Source of the DNA: Bradysia coprophila
Taxonomy: Eukaryota > Arthropoda > Insecta > Diptera > Sciaridae
Length of the DNA stretch: 64,000 nucleotides
Assembly: GCF_014529535.1 (NCBI RefSeq)
Contig: NW_023503329.1
Location: forward strand, 2,264,130 to 2,328,129
Direction of reading: 5' to 3'
The notes beneath the pieces are model-generated. The model ran no database searches. It was not told the DNA's origin and saw nothing but the letters and a program-made list of their open reading frames with translations. The stretch's first letter is position 1. Each line of letters begins with the position of its first letter. A program made the position numbers and the translations under genes. Below are positions 60,301 through 64,000 of this stretch, piece after piece.

Positions 60301-60869
60301 AGGTGTCAATATTGTGTGGATAGATAGCAAACACCGAAAACGTTGTTCGGATAAAGTGTAGGTTTTCAATTGCAGATTGAATATCAATCAACAACAATAA
60401 CTTAGACACACACGTTTTCATAGAATCTACCAATTTCTTTTACGATTTTTTATTTTGTCCCTAATTTCTCTGAATGTTTTAGTTTTCGACAACAACGCTT
60501 TCTGTTATATAGAAAGTCTTCGTCAATACTTTGGCATCGTTTGTATAAAATTCATCAGAGTGTTGGGCATTTTTATACATTTTAAAGTGTACTCGTGCTT
60601 AGGAAATGTAACGAACATAAAATTCTAAAACATTTTTTTGTGTTGTTCTCTTACATCGATGTAGGTCCGTCCACTTCAGGTTTCTATTATATTTTTCATT
60701 AATGATTTTCATTTCTATGATTTCTGGTGACAGTGGGTTATAAAAGAGCATGAGCGCCAAGTGGATTTCATTGAAATATGATATGTACGGATATCAAGTA
60801 GAATTAAGAGTATAACTGTTGCTAAAAAACACTCATACACTTTTTGATTTCTTTAAGCTCTCAATTAAA
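57375..60869. other. Non-coding region with TTG microsatellites
   Basis: It contains a copy of the recurring motif at 57,453-57,475, TTG/GTT microsatellites near 58.46 and 58.60 kb, and AT-rich untranslated-like DNA. At 59,495-59,720 words such as TTCCCAAATTTTTCCC and AGGAAAAATTGGGG face each other. No coding exon recognised. Confidence 0.35.
58462..58497. repeat. (TTG)n microsatellite
   Basis: TTGTTGTTG runs interrupted once by ATG, followed by GCTGTGCTGTG. A related run lies at about 58,605-58,642. Confidence 0.75.
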
Positions 60870-60998
60870 TTATTGATTGCTCCAAGGGCAAGCCTCAGCG
60901 GCGAACAGCATCTTCATTAAACTGTCGTCGAGACGTTCGGTCACTTCGTTTAGAGTTTCGGATTTGGTTTTTCCAATCGGATAAGTGGTGTTTTCGAT
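60870..60998 (-). pseudogene. Candidate terminal coding exon or gene fragment
   Basis: Minus strand reads NTTYPIGKTKSETLNEVTER, then LDDSLMKMLFAAEACPWSNQ and stop (60872-60870), with codons and GC content much more gene-like than the flanks. An in-frame TGA sits directly upstream (61001-60999) and there is no good splice acceptor between it and the frame. It is therefore either a terminal exon with an unusual acceptor or a broken gene piece. No family is recognised. Confidence 0.25.
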
Positions 60999-61941
60999 TC
61001 AAGTGTAAAAGACAAACAATTTAGATTACGCAAGAAATGGTTTATCGAAATTAGGTTCACTTTAGTAATAGACTTTTGTTCCTATCGGCCCTCAAAACCG
61101 ATGCTTTGATTCATAGTTGACTCAGCTAACGAAAGGATTTTTTTTCGAAATTTGGTTTGAGTATCGAGTTACCGATATTTTACCGCAACAAATCGAAATC
61201 GTCTTTTTAATGATCGGCAAAACACCCGTTCGCTTGCGGGAGAAAAATGACAAAATAATTAACTGGATGTCATATGTGCTTTGTTTGGTGCCCACGAAAT
61301 AATGTCACAAGTACCCATTTGTCAAGTCACAAAATAGTAAGTTAACATTTTGTATCACTTCCACAGCTAATTCTCCGTTCATAAGAGAATATTCACATCG
61401 ATTACCTGTCGGGTGAGGAAATTTCGTGCTAACTTTCTATTGAGACATTTTGAAGTAGAATTAGTTGAAGCAAAATTGAATATTCATTACATAATTACGG
61501 ACGTTTAGTCTATATTCGGAGGGTTGTCACTGTTCCTAACGCGTTTACGCTTATTTGTAATTATGTAGACTGGAAACGGTTAATAAATCTGGAAAACCTA
61601 CACACCATTCAAGAATAGATTTAGTTTAATTGTTGAAAATGTCAGGAATTTTGACTCGAGGCGGAAAATTATTCTACCCACACAGGTAACAGAGTCTGTT
61701 TTTTTAATAGCAGGTGATTAATCTAATGATCATTAAATTATATTGCTCTAAAATATCACAAGCACAAAATTTGATTCGACTTAAAGGAATATTTGCGAAA
61801 ATTTTAGGGAAACTGCATTATAACTGCTTTGAATTGGTTTGTGTCTATGATACATTAATTTACAAATTAAATTCAATTTCTAATTTTGTTGTAATATTTT
61901 TTGCTGATAAACAATTAAGAACAATTACCATTTGCAGATTT

Positions 61942-62250
61942 GTAGCCTACATTTAGGCGGAAAAATATTCTTTTCCAATTTTGAAAAAATTAAACTGTTA
62001 AAGCACGCGAAAATGTGTTACTATTAAAGGAAAAATTGGTTTGTAAGTCATTACTTAACCCACTTGGGGAAACCTGTGCAGATTACATAAATTTACACAA
62101 TCTGCAAAGGTTTTCTCCACGTGTGATGTATAATCACCCACAGACCAATTTATTTTTTAAAAGTTACACATTTCTGCGTGGTCTTACTTTAAAAAAAAGT
62201 TCAAATAACTTATCAAAAAACGAAAATTTTCCCGCCTAAATGTAGGTTAC
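61942..62250. mobile_element. 309-bp MITE with 6-bp target duplication
   Basis: The left end GTAGCCTACATTTAGGCGG is inverted at the right end (CCGCCTAAATGTAGGTTAC). AGATTT flanks both sides (61936-61941 and 62251-62256). The interior holds a second nested inverted repeat (AAATTGGTTTGT / CAGACCAATTT and GCAGATT / AATCTGC). No coding potential. Confidence 0.7.
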
Positions 62251-62256
62251 AGATTT

Positions 62257-64000
62257 ACAAAGGGTCCGTTGCTCGTAATTAGGTGTATCGAAACAGAAGC
62301 CTTGTGCCATAAATGACATACAATTATTCTATAGTGTGTCATTCTGTGTATCGAAATCGAGTACTTTTCAATGATGCAATGAAGTTTTATATTTGATACT
62401 AGTGCTGTAAATGAACATTGGCAATCTCACATATACGCGTAAAAGAGCCTAGAAAACATTTTTCTATCCCAAAGCCTACGTCAACGGTCTGCAACTGTTT
62501 CCGTAAGCTGAACTTACCAACGTATATGTGCAGAGTGAAAGTGAATATAGGCGATTATTCAAGTAAACTGTAAATAGCATACCAGGAACAGATTGTCTAC
62601 CATTAACAATACCAATACCACTTTCCAGGTGAGAATACCATCTGAAATATAACTGCGGCTATTCACACCCAAATAGCATCGAGAGCATAATTGACTGATA
62701 AATGAAATTGTCAGTTCGGTTTCGAATAAAATTATGTTCAATGGACGACGCAAATAAAGTGACTAGCGTTCATTATACAACATAATATATACCTTGGTCA
62801 AATATGACGAATTTTCATCGAACATGCCTCATAAAAACCGTTTACGTAATAAAATCCGTTAATTTGTAATTCGTTTAATGTTCCAATATAAAGTGAAAAT
62901 GAAAATGAAATTTAGAAAAACCAGCAGAACCGAACACAAAATATTTTTTTAATTGCTTGTTGATAGTTTAAGAAAGAACCATTAAGCCGTTTAATTAGAT
63001 TTTGAGTTGTCCGCGTGTTTATTGTATATCCAACCGACTTTTGAACGAGTTTACGATTCGTGGTATCGGCAACAGATTTTATTGACCATGTTGAATTTGA
63101 GGGGGATATCATCAGACTTCAGTTGCGTAGTGTGATTGTTCAGTTGTTTTCTTTTTAAATTAAACCACTGCAAACAGAGGCGACCTTGACTCTAGACGTA
63201 TTAAGTAGGTGCATTGAGGGAAGAACAAAAAAATGAATTTTGATCGAAAGATTTTTTTTGATAAAATTTAGTCTCAAAAGCCTTTTTAAGATGGTAAAAA
63301 TTGCCGTTACCCAGGACACATGAAAAGTTTTTTTTTTGTTATTCATTTCATGCTACACGTCATTGAAAGTTTCAATTCTACTCAAAAGTTTTTGTTTGCA
63401 TCAAAATGTTTTTGGAATTATTTAATACTCCCGGGTATATTATGTACCCATGTCAATGGACAGAAATTCATCGTCGTTACAGTTAAATTTATACTTTATA
63501 CACAGTCCTTTCAGATCCGGATAGGACTTGGAAAACCACCATTAGTAATTTTATTGAATTTGCTATACTAACGCCTTTCAATGGAGTCTTTCTTCACTTT
63601 AGGCACCTTCTTCTACATTACACAGGAGTGCCTTTTGTAGCCAATCCGACCCTGAGTTCTTTACAACATTCAAAGAATATTTTTCACATTATCTTCGTAG
63701 TTTTATTGTTGCTTTATTTAGATGCGTCATTTAGAGAATTTAGAAAATTGATCTCATTAAATGATCATACAAAAAGAGCGTAGGCCAATATAGGTACGAA
63801 CCAGAATTTTTATTGCTCTGGCTGACCTTAAACCGCCTCTCGACCAAATCTGTCGTTATCAATCTGTACTTTTGAGCTTGACCTGACATATTCGAGAGCA
63901 ACAGGCCAATCAGATCAACAGTAGGTGAAATTTCCCTCCTTTGAATGTGAAAATGTATGAAAATGAATGAATGAATATTTCGCTTTACTCCTTTACCCAT
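62257..64000. other. Non-coding right end of window
   Basis: No gene supported. The frame open to the window end on the minus strand (63740-64000) has no recognisable features and may be chance. Confidence 0.3.

Overview
The window is AT-rich nuclear DNA from an insect, most likely a fly. The genes have short introns with canonical GT/AG sites, a PINCH protein carrying an insect-type LIM3 insertion, a BTB gene with alternative FLYWCH terminal exons (a layout known from insect mod(mdg4)-type genes), and many small palindromic transposons. I cannot name the species from sequence alone. No bacterial-style operons, CRISPR arrays or rRNA genes were seen. Layout: (1) 1-3,090 bp is repeats, including a 1.07 kb element with inverted termini and TA flanks. 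(2) 3,091-4,364, minus strand: the five-LIM adaptor PINCH (steamer duck). (3) 4,365-12,259: a 1.66 kb hAT-like element with 8-bp target duplications and GC-rich subterminal repeats, a 19-bp tandem array, and a 5'-truncated non-LTR retrotransposon with an intact 529-residue frame flanked by a perfect 12-bp duplication. (4) 12,260-17,961, plus strand: a ten-exon gene for a single-pass membrane scaffold of about 886 residues with about 25 Tyr-x-x-[V/I/L] motifs, resembling in design the transmembrane adaptors (PAG/Cbp, LAX) of vertebrates. (5) 22,374-37,984, plus strand: a BTB gene spread over 15.6 kb with two mutually exclusive FLYWCH-finger terminal exons. (6) 40,873-44,690, minus strand: a complete 12-exon GH35 beta-galactosidase with signal peptide and C-terminal hydrophobic anchor. 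(7) 44,691-64,000: essentially gene-free, with repeats and two weak coding candidates near 49.1 and 60.9 kb. Most genes were assembled by hand across introns: every exon junction given keeps the frame and uses GT/AG, but none has transcript support here. The four host genes look like unrelated neighbours. PINCH acts in integrin adhesion, the scaffold probably in tyrosine-kinase signalling, the BTB/FLYWCH protein in chromatin or transcription, and the beta-galactosidase in digestion or lysosomal/cell-surface glycan trimming. The best candidates for something undescribed are the Tyr-motif scaffold and a short motif recurring about 11 times between 37 and 57.5 kb that behaves like the terminal repeat of an unclassified element family.
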